From: Anthopleura xanthogrammica
Lineage: Eukaryota > Cnidaria > Anthozoa > Actiniaria > Actiniidae
Assembly (NCBI GenBank): GCA_964019055.1
Contig: OZ025224.1
Coordinates: forward strand, 1,017,001 to 1,081,000
Direction: 5' to 3'
DNA length: 64,000 nucleotides
In this document: in pieces, positions 24,101 through 36,690 of the stretch
How positions within the stretch are numbered: the stretch's first letter is position 1
How the letters are laid out: every line of letters starts with the position of its first letter
Program-made: the position numbers and the translations under genes
Notes under the pieces: model-generated
Told to the model about the DNA's origin: nothing
The model's database searches: none
The model's input: only the letters and a program-made list of their open reading frames with translations

Positions 24101-25093
24101 GGGATTAAAAAGTGGGATGATATTTTGTAAAATATGCAATTTTTCGGTATATTTGATTCAGAAATCGCTTAACGGTACGCGATCTTGAATATTTAGTGAA
24201 AATTGAACTTGACAAGAAAGATACAACTAAAATATAGCATATTTTACAAATTTTATCCCACTTTTTAATCCCCTGAGCATGCGCTTAGAGCAGTAGCGTG
24301 GAACTCTTGATGCATGTATTTTGTCCCCTTAAACAGCCCCACAATCCACTGCAATCTCAACAGAATGGTTAATTGTTTCTGTGAGATTTATCCAATCATA
24401 AAATACAACAATTCATCAAATTATTTTCTTTTTTTTCTAGAAACTTCCGAGGGCACCCATGTTGGAGCACTTGTCACTTCAACAAAATAGCATTGAATCA
24501 TTACGAGGACTTGAAATACTTAATAATACTTTAATAAAATCATTAACGCTGAAAGGAAACCCAGTGGAGTTGATACCAAACTACAGACAGCAGTAAGTGT
24601 CCAAAATATATTCATTTCACATGAACAATCCAGCTAGTGGACTATCGCAAATTTTGGAAACATGGGTGGTGTAGTAGTGGACTCACCTTTTACCTCTGTG
24701 GTCTTGGGTTCAATCTCTGGACTTGGCATCACATGTGAGTAGAGTTTGTTAGGTCTCTACCTTAGCTTGATACGGCAAAACCTAACCTGTAAATCGATTA
24801 GTGAGTAATGCCCTGACTTAGCAGCCCAGAGGTTGTTCTAGAGTATTGTTAAAATTAAAAAAACTTTAAGTTGCTGTGCTGCTTCGTTTAGCTTATATTA
24901 TGAATTTATGAATAGAGTTGTAGAAGTATGTATGACATAATGGCCCATAATTCATGGTTTCATATTTTTGTTTTTTCATAGGGTGTTCAGAACTCTTCCT
25001 AACCTCAAGTTACTCGATGGTACTCCTAAACTAGAGAGTGACATTGACGATTCCTTACCTGCGATTGTGGCGAAGACCTGTATTGTATCATAG
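21145..25093 (+). CDS. Leucine-rich-repeat protein with C-terminal CIVS (294 aa, eight exons)
   Basis: Exons: 21145-21173, 21243-21384, 22169-22262, 22611-22777, 23239-23381, 23828-23873, 24441-24592, 24982-25093. All are GT-AG and the phases agree. I chose the ATG at 21145 because it is the first after an in-frame TAG; a second ATG at 21166 is possible. Residues 1-145 are polar with acidic stretches (GDSDDEDDRR) and basic ones (RNRPKRTHNYRNK). About 180-275 hold LRRs (CKQLFLQRNFISDF, LEHLSLQQNSIESLRGLEIL, IKSLTLKGNPVEL) and a cap-like end (LPNLKLLDGTP), as in small SDS22/dynein-type LRR proteins. The last four residues, CIVS, fit a CaaX prenylation box, with Ser favouring farnesyl. I cannot name the orthologue. 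Confidence 0.8.
22832..23020. mobile_element. Foldback family B copy in an LRR-gene intron
   Basis: ATCTTGAAAGGTGTGTCTTT and CTTGCAATGATAGAGACC are mirrored by TCTCTATCATTGCAAG and CTGCCTTTCAAGATGGAGCA. This is the same family as 8983-9205. Confidence 0.8.
23505..23750. repeat. (GAT)n-type imperfect microsatellite
   Basis: GATGATGATGGTGATTATGA-type repeats fill this intron segment of the LRR gene. Open frames here (poly-D or poly-H) are repeat artefacts. Confidence 0.9.
24000..24360. mobile_element. Long foldback element in an LRR-gene intron
   Basis: Left arm: CAGTGCATTGTGGGAATGTT, ATCAAGAGTTCCGCGCTGCT, GCGCATGCTCAGGGGATTAA, AAAGTGGGATGATATTTTG. The right arm carries the inverse: AAATTTTATCCCACTTTTTA, ATCCCCTGAGCATGCGC, GTGGAACTCTTGAT, CCCCACAATCCACTG. 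Span is about 350 bp with no internal gene. Confidence 0.8.
24660..24850 (+). mobile_element. tRNA-derived SINE, diverged
   Basis: A B-box-like GGTCTTGGGTTCAATCTC is followed by CTGGACTTGGCATCACATG and GAGTAGAGTTTGTTAGGTCT. Further on, ACCTAACCTGTAAATCGATT and CCCTGACTTAGCAGCCCAG match the 3' part of the copies at 31470 and 63150. It lies in the last intron of the LRR gene. Confidence 0.65.
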
Positions 25094-26960
25094 CAAAAGA
25101 ACAAATATCAATATTATCAATTTATATTAACATTTATTTGGAAATCCTTGACATTATAAGTCAAATTTCCAAAAGAAGTTAATTATACGCCTGTTAAAGT
25201 TAGACCTCTGTAGAAAATGAAGGTAACTCTATTCATTCAGCTGATTGATACCAAGAAAAAGAATACTCTCTGGTCGTAAGCACATGGGCAGTGTCCGAGA
25301 AAGATACAGTTAGAAGTAATAATTAAAATAGGGAGAAATATTGGTTAAAATTCAGCAATTCTCAAAAGATAAATATCAAGACTGAAAAATACACAATTAG
25401 GTTACCCTCAAGGAAACAAATTAGACAACAATAATTATTAGCAAACATCTTATGAATATTTTTTAACTAGAATTTGAGGCCTTTTTTTTAGAATTTAGTA
25501 GAAACATATGCAGAATATTCATTGTAAATATGTATATTATACAAAGTTATATATTTATAAGAAGCTAATCTTTTTGTAAAAAATGGTATACAAAGTTTAA
25601 CAAGGTAATTATTATCAATGCAGGGATTTTATGCTTAATCATTGTTAACTTTGATTCAAGAAAATTAAAAATATTTTAACTGTTATAATTCTTTAGTTTT
25701 ATGGATTTAATTCTTGAAAATTGAGCCCCATGTATCAGGTATTTTTCTTTCCAAAAAAGACCAAAGATTTTCAGAAAATTCAAAACATGATTAGGACAAT
25801 AAGAAAACAGGTGACGGTGAATGGTTAATGAGCCATGAAACTACCGACGTTTTTGAATAATAAATCATATGTAAAACAGAAAATATACATCAATGTTATG
25901 TCTACTTAAAGTTTGGTAATAATGTTTAAATCCCGGTATTTTCAGCACAGTAATATATTTGGGATCCATAAAAAGTAAAAATTACTGATAAGATTAACAA
26001 ACAGAATTACGAAATTTTCTTACCTTTTCGATGAGAATTTGAGGGTCAAATATTAGTGATCATCAGTAGGGTTCAGAGGAAGGTACTATAAGGTGTTGCG
26101 TCCTTATAGCCCCAGTGATATAATTCAAGGGGTTCATACCACACCAATCATCATTTTCCTCACTATGCCTCAAAGAGGCACAGGTAAGGATCACCCTAAA
26201 CTGATGATAATTACCCAACCTCGCCAAGGAGCTATGTATAAACACGCAGAACTCATCCATGTGGGATGACAAGAAGTTTCTCAAAAACTGAATAACCTCG
26301 TGTGAACAAAGTTCTAAGAAGGACTTTTCGTTCTACAGAATGAAATTTCCGAAAAGATTTTTTTCAAAAGGACAAAAAAGTGAAAGACACTAAAGCATCA
26401 TGCGCATGCGCACTAGGCGACAAGAGCTTTTTACAAAAAATGCTAAGTTCTTTCTTAAATTTTATCCTTCTTATTCGAAAAACGAAAAGAAAACGGTAAA
26501 ATTTTATAAGTTACGGTATTATGATTTTTTGGGGGGGAGGGGAGGGTAAAATTACATTGTCAAAAGAAACATAGTTTTCTTCTAACTACGAAAACGAGCG
26601 GCCTGTTTTCACAACTAAAGAAGACTTTGTTAAGCAAACCAACAATTAGTGACATTTTGAGATGTTGTTAAATAAACTTAAAAATTTTGGGGGGAGGGGA
26701 GGGTGGGGAAGTGTCCCTCTGAGAGATAATTACTTTGGACAATTCTATAGAATAAAAAAACAACAAATGATTCGAACATTTATTCCCTTTATTACAAAAA
26801 TAGATTTTAAAATTCATTCTGAAAGAAAGTTGTTTTTTTTTGTTAAAAACTGACTACAACCGATAGAAGCTGGTCAGCAGTTGTGTAATTACATCGATTG
26901 AAAGCTTTTGTGATCGATGTCATTGGCGAACGAATTACGAACGTGGTCCAGCAACTCCAT
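25094..26960. other. Intergenic, nothing recognised
   Basis: AT-rich sequence after the LRR gene stop codon. There are short G-runs near 26530 and 26690. No AATAAA lies close to the stop, so the 3' end of the transcript is not defined. No coding exon recognised. Confidence 0.4.
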
Positions 26961-26961
26961 T

Positions 26962-27390
26962 CTGGTACCTTTGGCTTGAAGTAAAGTCACAAGGGTTTAG
27001 TTTTGCCAGATAAATGAATCGAATTTTACGAATTATCGTTCATTCATTTAAAAGGCAGGAAATGACGTCATATTTCATGTTGAAGTGACGTCATATAGAA
27101 TTTACTGGAACCTTTGGCTTGAAGTAAATACACAAAGTTCTGGTTAACCAGACAAGAATATCTTGATGGCATTAATCGAAAATCGAATCAACCCATTTAA
27201 GTGCCAGGCACTGACGTCATATTTAATGTTAAAGTGACGTCATATGGAACTCACTGGTACCTTTGACTTGGAGTAAAGTCCTATAAAACGTTTTTTTTTG
27301 CCAGACAGAAATATCTTGATGGCACAAATCAAATCATTATGACCGGAAATGACGTATATTTGATGGTAGAATAGTAGAAATGACGTCATA
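26962..27390. promoter_or_regulatory. Three ~145-bp tandem units carrying five perfect CRE (TGACGTCA) sites
   Basis: Units begin with a CTGG(T/A)ACCTTTG motif near 26962, 27106 and 27251. Perfect TGACGTCA palindromes lie at 27063-27070, 27086-27093, 27212-27219, 27235-27242 and 27381-27388, with a degenerate TGACGTAT near 27352. TGACGTCA is the CREB/ATF consensus. The region lies between the 3' ends of two convergent genes, so a promoter role for either is not obvious. It may be a repeat that happens to carry the motif. Confidence 0.6.
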
Positions 27391-27891
27391 GAATGTATCC
27401 CCAGGCTGCTGCCCTTGATTCACGGCGGAGTGTTGTATTTATATTTCCAACGTGTCTGTTTGGCAGTATTTACTGGTAATAAATCTTGCTTTAGGCAGCT
27501 TTTGTGGTTTAGCAAGGGACCGATCATTTTACAGCGATACTTCATGGATGAGACGTAAAGCAGAGAAGAAATGGCTGATAAAACAAGGCATATTTACATC
27601 ACCATGCTATTGTTACAGTTTTTTTTAGTAAACATGGAGTATCGCTGTTCATAAGGGAACGGTGTGTGTGAAATAGAAAACATGGCCTCTTCAGCTTTTA
27701 ATTGTAAAAATGTACCTCCTTCTATTCACAAACATATATCATCCTCCCTCCCATAAGTTTCATTTTTTTGTGACCTTCTTTTGAACTATATTTTTCATAA
27801 TCCTCCCCCTAAAAAAACACCAGTTTAACCCTATCGCTGATGCAAAAATGAACGGTCCCCAAATGCTTCCACTATCCTGCAAACGCAACTA

Positions 27892-28036
27892 AATGAATTG
27901 CTAAGCAACCAAGCCGAACGAGTTGCTAAGTGACCAAGCTGAATGAGTTGCTAAGCAACCAAGCCGAACGGGTTGCTAAGTGACCAAGCTGAATGAGTTG
28001 CTAAGCAACCAAGCCAAACGAGTTACTAAGCGACCA
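27892..28036. repeat. 30-bp minisatellite with GTTGCTAAGCAAC palindromes
   Basis: About five units alternate between a GAGTTGCTAAGCAACCAAGC type and a GGGTTGCTAAGTGACCAAGC type. The palindrome GTTGCTAAGCAAC (27947-27959 and 27997-28009) has inverted GTTGC/GCAAC half-sites like RFX sites. Confidence 0.8.
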
Positions 28037-28499
28037 AAAGTTCAAGCAGTTCTGGGTATCAGTGTCATTCTATGAAAAGCCATAACGCTGTTGCATTTGT
28101 TCTCTTCTCTTGCATCCATAGTTCATTATTAAATGGCCTGTTCGTGTTCATGTTAAATACAATACAATTCCAAAGCTCAACTACTTCCTGTTTTTCCATT
28201 AAGGAATTATTTTCAAGAAACAAAGCGTTGTACATCCGACCTCGCATCTCACTCTTGACTCGCCATATTTGGTTACCCATAAGTCAGAGTTCTCCTCTCG
28301 TTCTCTCATTTGATTGGTCGATTGGAGTCGACGAATATAAAGTTTTTGAATGGACATCATCTATTCTTTCCAAAGTAGCTGCCATCCTTAATCTTTTCAA
28401 GGTAATATTGAATGCGCGAACCATTGCTTACCAAAGTATTTCTCCTACAACTATTAGAGTAGGATTTTTGTCTATTCACGCACTACACCAAGAGAATCA

Positions 28500-31400
28500 T
28501 CAGCGAAAACATTTATTTCCGTATGCAATCCCTGCAGCCTCTTCGTACCTTTGTTTCCATAGCGACGCCTCGGCTTGTTCCTTCGCCAGCACTTCGGCCA
28601 TGGCTGCACATCGGCGCCATAACTTCGCTCGTCGTACTGTTCGTTTTGTGCCAGTCTTCTCTAGTTCGTCCGCCATTTTAAGTTGATAGAACTTTGACTC
28701 AATTGCATTATCGATTTCGTTCTGTTAGAAGAGAAAAGAAAGAAGTAAGACTAAAGAGAAGGTGGCTTTGATTCCATGTTTGGCGAGAGTTACCAAGATA
28801 CGAGGACCCAATAGGCCTGCGCTATCTTGAAAGGTAGCCGTGCCTTTGCTTCGATGCAAAGGCAAAGGCACTTTTCTAGATGACGCAGGCAACTGTGAAG
28901 GGGAAAATTGATTGACGGAAGCCAAAAACGCAGAGTAGATCTATAGTTAGTTTTCTTTACCGCCAGCTAATAGTCCCCTTCACAGTTCCCTGCGCCATCT
29001 TGAAAGGTAGCCGGGCCTTTACATCGAAGCGAGACCAACGGTGAGCTTGCAATGATAGAGACCTTTTTTTAACACCTTGGAAAATTATTCACATGTCTCT
29101 CTCACTGCAAGATCACCGTTCGTCTCGCTTCGATGTTAACGGCCGGCTACCTTTCAAGATGGCGCAGGGAACTGTGAAAGAGATTATTATGAAATTAGTT
29201 ATATGTATGATAGTTTGTATAACTTACTTCAATAATAAGACATTCTTCTCTCTCCATATCTCTTCTTCGTTTGTTGTAAGAAGACCGTCTTTCAGCTAAC
29301 AACGAAGCCGTGTTTTTTCCAAACGTTCTTTTTTCAGTTCTTTGTCTTTCAGCTTCGTAACCAGAAACAAATATCGAGCTATACTTGTAGTTAAAATAAA
29401 CAGGTAAACGTTCTTTGACAGCTGTCAGTGTTGGTATGGGTGGATAGAGTAATTCTGGAGATCTTGGGCGACGCGTGTTTGAAGGCGAGGAAGACGAAGA
29501 TGAGCAAGACGTGTCTTCTTTGTAAAATACTTCGTCATCGTCGTCGTCGTCGAAGAAAAATCCTGATGGGACTTCTTCGACAGATTCGATATTTACTTGT
29601 ATACACGACAACTCCTGTAACAAAAAAGAAGTGACTTGAGTGCAAGGCAACAAGGCAGCAAGGCAGCAAGGAAGCAAGGAAGCAAGGAAGCAAGGAAGCA
29701 AGGAAGCAAGGAAGCAAGGAAGCAAGGAAGCAAGGAAGCAAGGAAGCAAGGAAGCAAGGAAGCAAGGAAGCAAGGAAGCAAGGAAGCAAGGAAGCAAGGA
29801 AGCAAGGAAGCAAGGAAGCAAGGAAGCAAGGAAGCAAGGAAGCAAGGAAGCAAGGAAGAAAAGGAATGGAATGGAAAATTCTATTCGTACCTTGACTGCT
29901 TCCCTTGAACCAGCATTCATTCCATCCTTCGTCGCACCTACAAATCAAAAATATCACTGATGACCATTTGTAAACTGACTATTGCCGCCCTGCCAGTGTT
30001 ACATATCATGAAGCTAAGGTCACTGGATTCCTTTTGTTTTCTTTCTCTAGGTTCGTCCTAGCTTCCTTATGTCGGGACTTAAGTTTTTTATCACGTGAAT
30101 ACCACTTGAATATCACGTGGCAAGACGTACGGTATGAAAAATAGCGCAGTTTTCGTATGACTATGAAAAACTTGTTTCAGTGCCGTGCCGTGTATGAAAA
30201 CATTCGAAATTCCGTTCCGTGTCCGCGCCGCGCCGTAACCGTGCCGTAACTTTTCACAATCATACGAAATCTGCTCTATGGTCCACCGTGACTGGATGGG
30301 TGAGTCGAGCATTCTGATTGGCTAATAACGAGCCGTATTCTCGCGTTTACTAAAAATTTAGCATTTCCTTTCGTGTGCTGCGATCTTTATACACAAGCCT
30401 GGCTTCTTCAAATCAAGAAAAAGCGAAAGTTTCCCCCCGTAATTCCACGGCTGCAACTGAATATGAAACTAATTTTACGGAATGGTTAATGTATCAAATA
30501 TTTCCTCCCGAAAATACATAATTTTTCCACTTTAGTTTGTCTGAATTGAATTAGCGCGCTTCTTACTAGTGTTTCTTCGACCAAAGCAGTTCCAGACGCT
30601 GCAGGTGCACGTTTTTTTGTCTTGTTTTTCATCAATTTTACGATGGCATGATGAGTAAAACTTAGCCGGAAGCCAAAACACCGAGATATCTTGGAGATGT
30701 TGAGGCCAAAGAAACACAAAAGCAGCTCTAATTTGAATTTTGAGCCTTACTTGATTCTAGTTCGCTCATTTTTTTGAGAAACATCGAAGAGAACGTTTAC
30801 ATCTGCTTTTGATATTTTCACCGTGTTTTCAGTCTTTTCTCGAGCATTAGAAAATCACCATGGTCCAGCAAGAATCATAAACGCGGGCAGTTTAAACGTT
30901 TAAACAAATTTTAATCTTTTCTGCTACGCTTTTTATACCGAGTGACATATCACTTACAGGAAGATGTGATTGTCATACGTGACGTTTGATCTTCAAAAAA
31001 TCTAGAAAAAACACTCATCGTGATTTTGCGTGGCGTGATCGGCGTGATCTGCGTGATGAGCGTCAGGTTAATTATAATGCATTATAACAACCCGAATTGA
31101 CCAATCACGAACCACTGGAATGGAAAGAAGAAACTCTAAGGCTTTGTACCTAGTGTGCTTGGTCTGGTATTTTTTGCGGCTTCTATTTATAGAGAATCGT
31201 GAAGGAGGTACTGGAATAGTGGCGAGCGCTACAGAAATACTGAATTCGTACTGGTGAATTACGTGGTGTTTATGTGAATCGTAAATGGGTGGGTGTTGTG
31301 GGCGGCTGTGTTTTGGGGCACGTCGATCTATAGACAAGTAGTTTCAGGTTAGTTCGAATTGTAATTTATTTTCGCGAAAGAGCTGTTTGAAGGTGGTTTA

Positions 31401-33323
31401 TTCTAGTCGAGTTCTTCTGGTGAATATTTTGGAAACCTTAAAATCTTATCGTACCCTGAAACAACCTTTGGGCTGATCTAAGTCAGAGCACGGCTAACTC
31501 ACAGATCGATTCGGAATATAGCTTGTTTGGTTTTGCGGAGGGAGGAAAACCAGAGAACCAGGAGAAAAAATCTCGAATAAAGGGACCCAACAAACTCATG
31601 TAATGGCTAGTCCAGGAATCGAATGTGAAGTCAATTTTTCTTTAACAGTAAAGCTTACATCTTGGCTGGGCTAACCACCTAACGAACCTCTCGTTCGCTC
31701 TCGTTCAATGATCGAACTGGAATTCATTCAATTTTTGCAGCGGAAGGAAACAGACTCGGAGAAAAACTGCATCGTTTAAGCTCTCAGGCTGATTAGTTCC
31801 GCCATTCGGCCGATTTGAGTGTGATGTATCTAAACTAGTCATTATAATGGACTATACTTCGACGGCACGGCGGCCATCTTGGTAAGGGGGAAATACACAA
31901 ACAGTAATGGCGTCGATTAACATGAAAAGTTCACTACAAGGCAATTTGACAAGAGATGAATTAAGAAGATGGACATGAATGAAAGACAAATAAACGAAAT
32001 ATTATCCGACATCTTTGTTTTGTTTTGCCCTCTGGATGCCCCATAATGTCCTGCAATTCAAGATGGCCACCATATCGTCGAAGATAGTCCATTGTGTCAG
32101 TTAATCTTACCGTAAACTGCACATAATGCTGGTGCCAGAATGCAGGACAGCGCAGGCTTCAAAGCAGGTTCATTCCAGTCTGGTGCCTTAAAGATGTCCT
32201 CCAACGCATCAAGTTCCCCTTGGTTGTCGTACGACCACCTAACAAAAAAACGTAGAAATCGTCAGAAAGACAGACAAACGGCGCAGTGGCGTATAACGAG
32301 AATAGAGCTTAAGTTGTGACGTATTTCCGGGTGCTCAAAAAATCGCTAAAAGGAAACGAAAAATGATCTCAATGATTTATCACCACCTGAAACAATTAGA
32401 GCTTTGAAAAACCAATCCTCTCATGAAGAAAAAGTAAGAGAAATCTTTAATTATAGAACTGCTTTTTGCTTTTCACCCGGAAGTCTTTCGTCCGTACGAT
32501 TGACGTCTGGTTGACCGACCGAGCGCGTTCTATGGCGCGAAAATGACTTCCCGCCAAAACGCGCGCCGTCGGTCTTCCGCGTTTCGTCGCCAAATTTTCC
32601 CCCAATCCACGAATAAATTCTAGGAAAGAGGAGGGGGTGGGTGGATCGTTCTCCATCTCCTCCCCCTGCGTTAATGAAGCGACAAAAGCCTTAAATATTT
32701 TTTTCCCTAAGTAGCACAGAAAAGGAAGGAAGCTTTCTCCATGTAAATTCGAAAATATCTCATGAAGACCAGTTATCGACAAATCATAAATCGAATAAGA
32801 TAGTCCGACGACACGAAAAATTGAATATTACTCGGACAGATAAACTGCGCAAGCCTTAGTAATTGTGAATGAAATTTCCGCATAGAATACAATGGAGTTT
32901 TGTCGAATTTAAACTTAACTAACGACCAGTTATTGGCAAATCGTACATCGAACGACATCAAACGACATCGAACACTGAAGTGAATTAGGCGGATATCCTC
33001 CGGTCAGGCAAACTGCGCAAGCTTATTATTTCTCAATATCACACCTTGTAACCATGTTAACTTAGAGAACGATGCATTTTCCCAATGCGGAATAAAAATG
33101 AGTTCTATACCTTTACTAAATCTTTCGAAAAATCCACCTGAAAAAATATTACCAATCTAAGAAAAGTGTAAGAATGTGGTGGTACAATACGCTAAACTCA
33201 CCGCAGCACACGGCTTATACATCGCTTTGAATTCTCTTGTGATTTTCCCCGTTCCCAAACGGAAATCCACCGACCTCCACTTTTTTTGTCCGCTTTAGTA
33301 AGGCTGTTTAGCAAAGTCTTCAT
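28500..33323 (-). CDS. Unrecognised protein with acidic run and basic, probably coiled-coil C-terminus (301 aa, five exons)
   Basis: Minus-strand exons: 33323-33202, 32238-32111, 29937-29891, 29614-29228, 28721-28500. All are GT-AG and every junction keeps phase (2, 1, 0, 0), which is unlikely by chance. Exon 1 starts MKTLLNSLTKADKK. Exon 2 reads WSYDNQGELDALEDIFKAPD, then a hydrophobic helix-like stretch (PALSCILAPALCAVYG). Exon 4 has an acidic run (FFFDDDDDDEVF), a Ser-rich run, Pro-rich PELLYPPIPTL, and a basic segment (LAERRSSYNKRRRDMEREE). Exon 5 is Lys/Arg/Glu/Ala-rich (AMAEVLAKEQAEASLWKQRY), probably a coiled coil, ending KCFR. An alternative donor (CAAAG|GTACGA near 28551) could extend the gene further. 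Introns contain family B foldbacks, a SINE and a GGAAGCAA minisatellite. I do not recognise the family, and the start codon is less certain than the splicing. Confidence 0.65.
28810..29190. mobile_element. Two family B foldback copies (one partial) in intron 4 of the 28.5-33.3 kb gene
   Basis: A partial copy near 28810-28910 (CTATCTTGAAAGGTAGCCGT ... CTGTGAAGGGG) precedes a full copy at 28970-29190. The full copy has CCCCTTCACAGTTCCCTG and CTTGCAATGATAGAGACC arms and their inverses. It is the least diverged copy in the window. Confidence 0.8.
29644..29858. repeat. (GGAAGCAA)n minisatellite, about 26 copies
   Basis: A nearly perfect 8-bp unit fills intron 3 of the minus-strand gene, just upstream of the exon 4 acceptor. 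Its length is not a multiple of three, so all frames are open (KQGSKEAR or LASLLPCF). These are artefacts. Confidence 0.95.
31470..31690 (-). mobile_element. tRNA-derived SINE, best-preserved copy
   Basis: On the minus strand a tRNA-like head has an A-box-like GGTTAGCCCAGCC and a B-box-like CATTCGATTCCTGG. The body TTTTTTCTCCTGGTTCTCTG, GTTTTCCTCCCTCCGCAAAA follows, then GTGAGTTAGCCGTGCTCTGA. Other copies are at 10600, 24660 and 63150. It lies in intron 2 of the minus-strand gene. Confidence 0.75.
31848..32094. mobile_element. Foldback element with ~35-bp inverted ends
   Basis: AATGGACTATACTTCGACGG and GGCGGCCATCTTGG at one end mirror CAAGATGGCCACCATATCGT and CGAAGATAGTCCATT at the other. 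The ~170-bp centre has no gene. It lies in intron 2, close to the donor of exon 2. Confidence 0.8.
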
Positions 33324-34044
33324 GTTTGTGCAGTGCGGGATATAAAAATCCAAATCTCTCCGCGAAAAAATACTTCTTTCAGCGCGTAAAGACGGAATGG
33401 AATACTAAGACAATCCCCTTGGACTTCTCATTCTGTCTAGTCGCAGCGAAGTCAATCAACGCGGAGCTAGGACACAATTCGTCTGGAAGTAACGAACCTC
33501 TTTAATTTACTATTGATTCGGGTGTCTTTGTATCGAAAATAGAATTGCTATTTCGAGATAAGGACCCCTTTTCGGGATTTCCTTTCCGTGTACTTCTGAA
33601 TCTGCTCTGCACGAAGTCGCAAAATGAGAAAGAAAAAAGGAAAAAAGAAAAAAACAAAACATCAAAAGAATATTTTTTAGTACGTGAAACGTTTGTCCCA
33701 AAAGTTTGTGCAAAAACATTTTTTTTCGCGTCATTTGTTGGAGTTTCTATAAAATATTTCTATTATTATGATTGCACAGCCTTGATAACAAGGGTTAATT
33801 CTACGTTAATAACAAGACTGAAGGAGAGGCGTTCTTCAGTGTTGAGAAGAGAGGGACTTCATATATGACATAAAAAGTACTCTCTTGGATGCTCATTATG
33901 ATGGAAAGTGTGCTGTCATCACTTCATGAAGTATCTACCCAAGTATTGTGGTAAGAGATGTCATTAACACTGCAGTGGTATGTCTGTTTGGGTCTTGGAA
34001 TCTCTCCTGGATAGCGTCTGCATCGAAATAGAAAAATCAGAACA
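33324..34044. other. Upstream region of the 28.5-33.3 kb gene
   Basis: On the minus strand a TATATC lies only about 20 nt upstream of the ATG at 33323. This is too close for a standard TATA-to-ATG arrangement, so it is not called as a promoter. Nothing else recognised. Confidence 0.35.
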
Positions 34045-36440
<2,396 letters not shown>

Positions 36441-36690
36441 AACAAACAAACAAACAAACAAACAAACAAACAAACAACAAACAAACAAACAAACAAACAA
36501 ACAAACAAACAAACAAACAGACAAGCAGACAAGCAGACAAGCAAACAAGCAAACAAGCAAACAAGCAAACAAGCAAACAAGCAAACAAGCAAACAAGCAA
36601 ACAAGCAAACAAGCAAACAAGCAAACAAGCAAACAAGCAAACAAGCAAACAAGCAAACAAGCAAATAAACAAACAAACAAACAGAAAAAC
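36441..36690. repeat. (AAAC)n and (AAGCAAAC)n compound microsatellite
   Basis: AAAC units run to about 36518, AGACAAGC units follow, and then an AAGCAAAC 8-mer alternation runs to about 36665. Frames reading KQTNKQTS or LVCLFACL are artefacts. Confidence 0.95.

Noticed and set aside
28072..28686. 204-aa plus-strand frame
   Set aside because: It overlaps, on the opposite strand, the last exon of the minus-strand gene, whose splice phases fit. The plus frame has no domain or splice support.
29195..29957. Long minus-strand frames of LPCFLASL repeats
   Set aside because: They are the GGAAGCAA intronic minisatellite read through. Only the segment 29614-29228 is supported as an exon by splice sites and phase.
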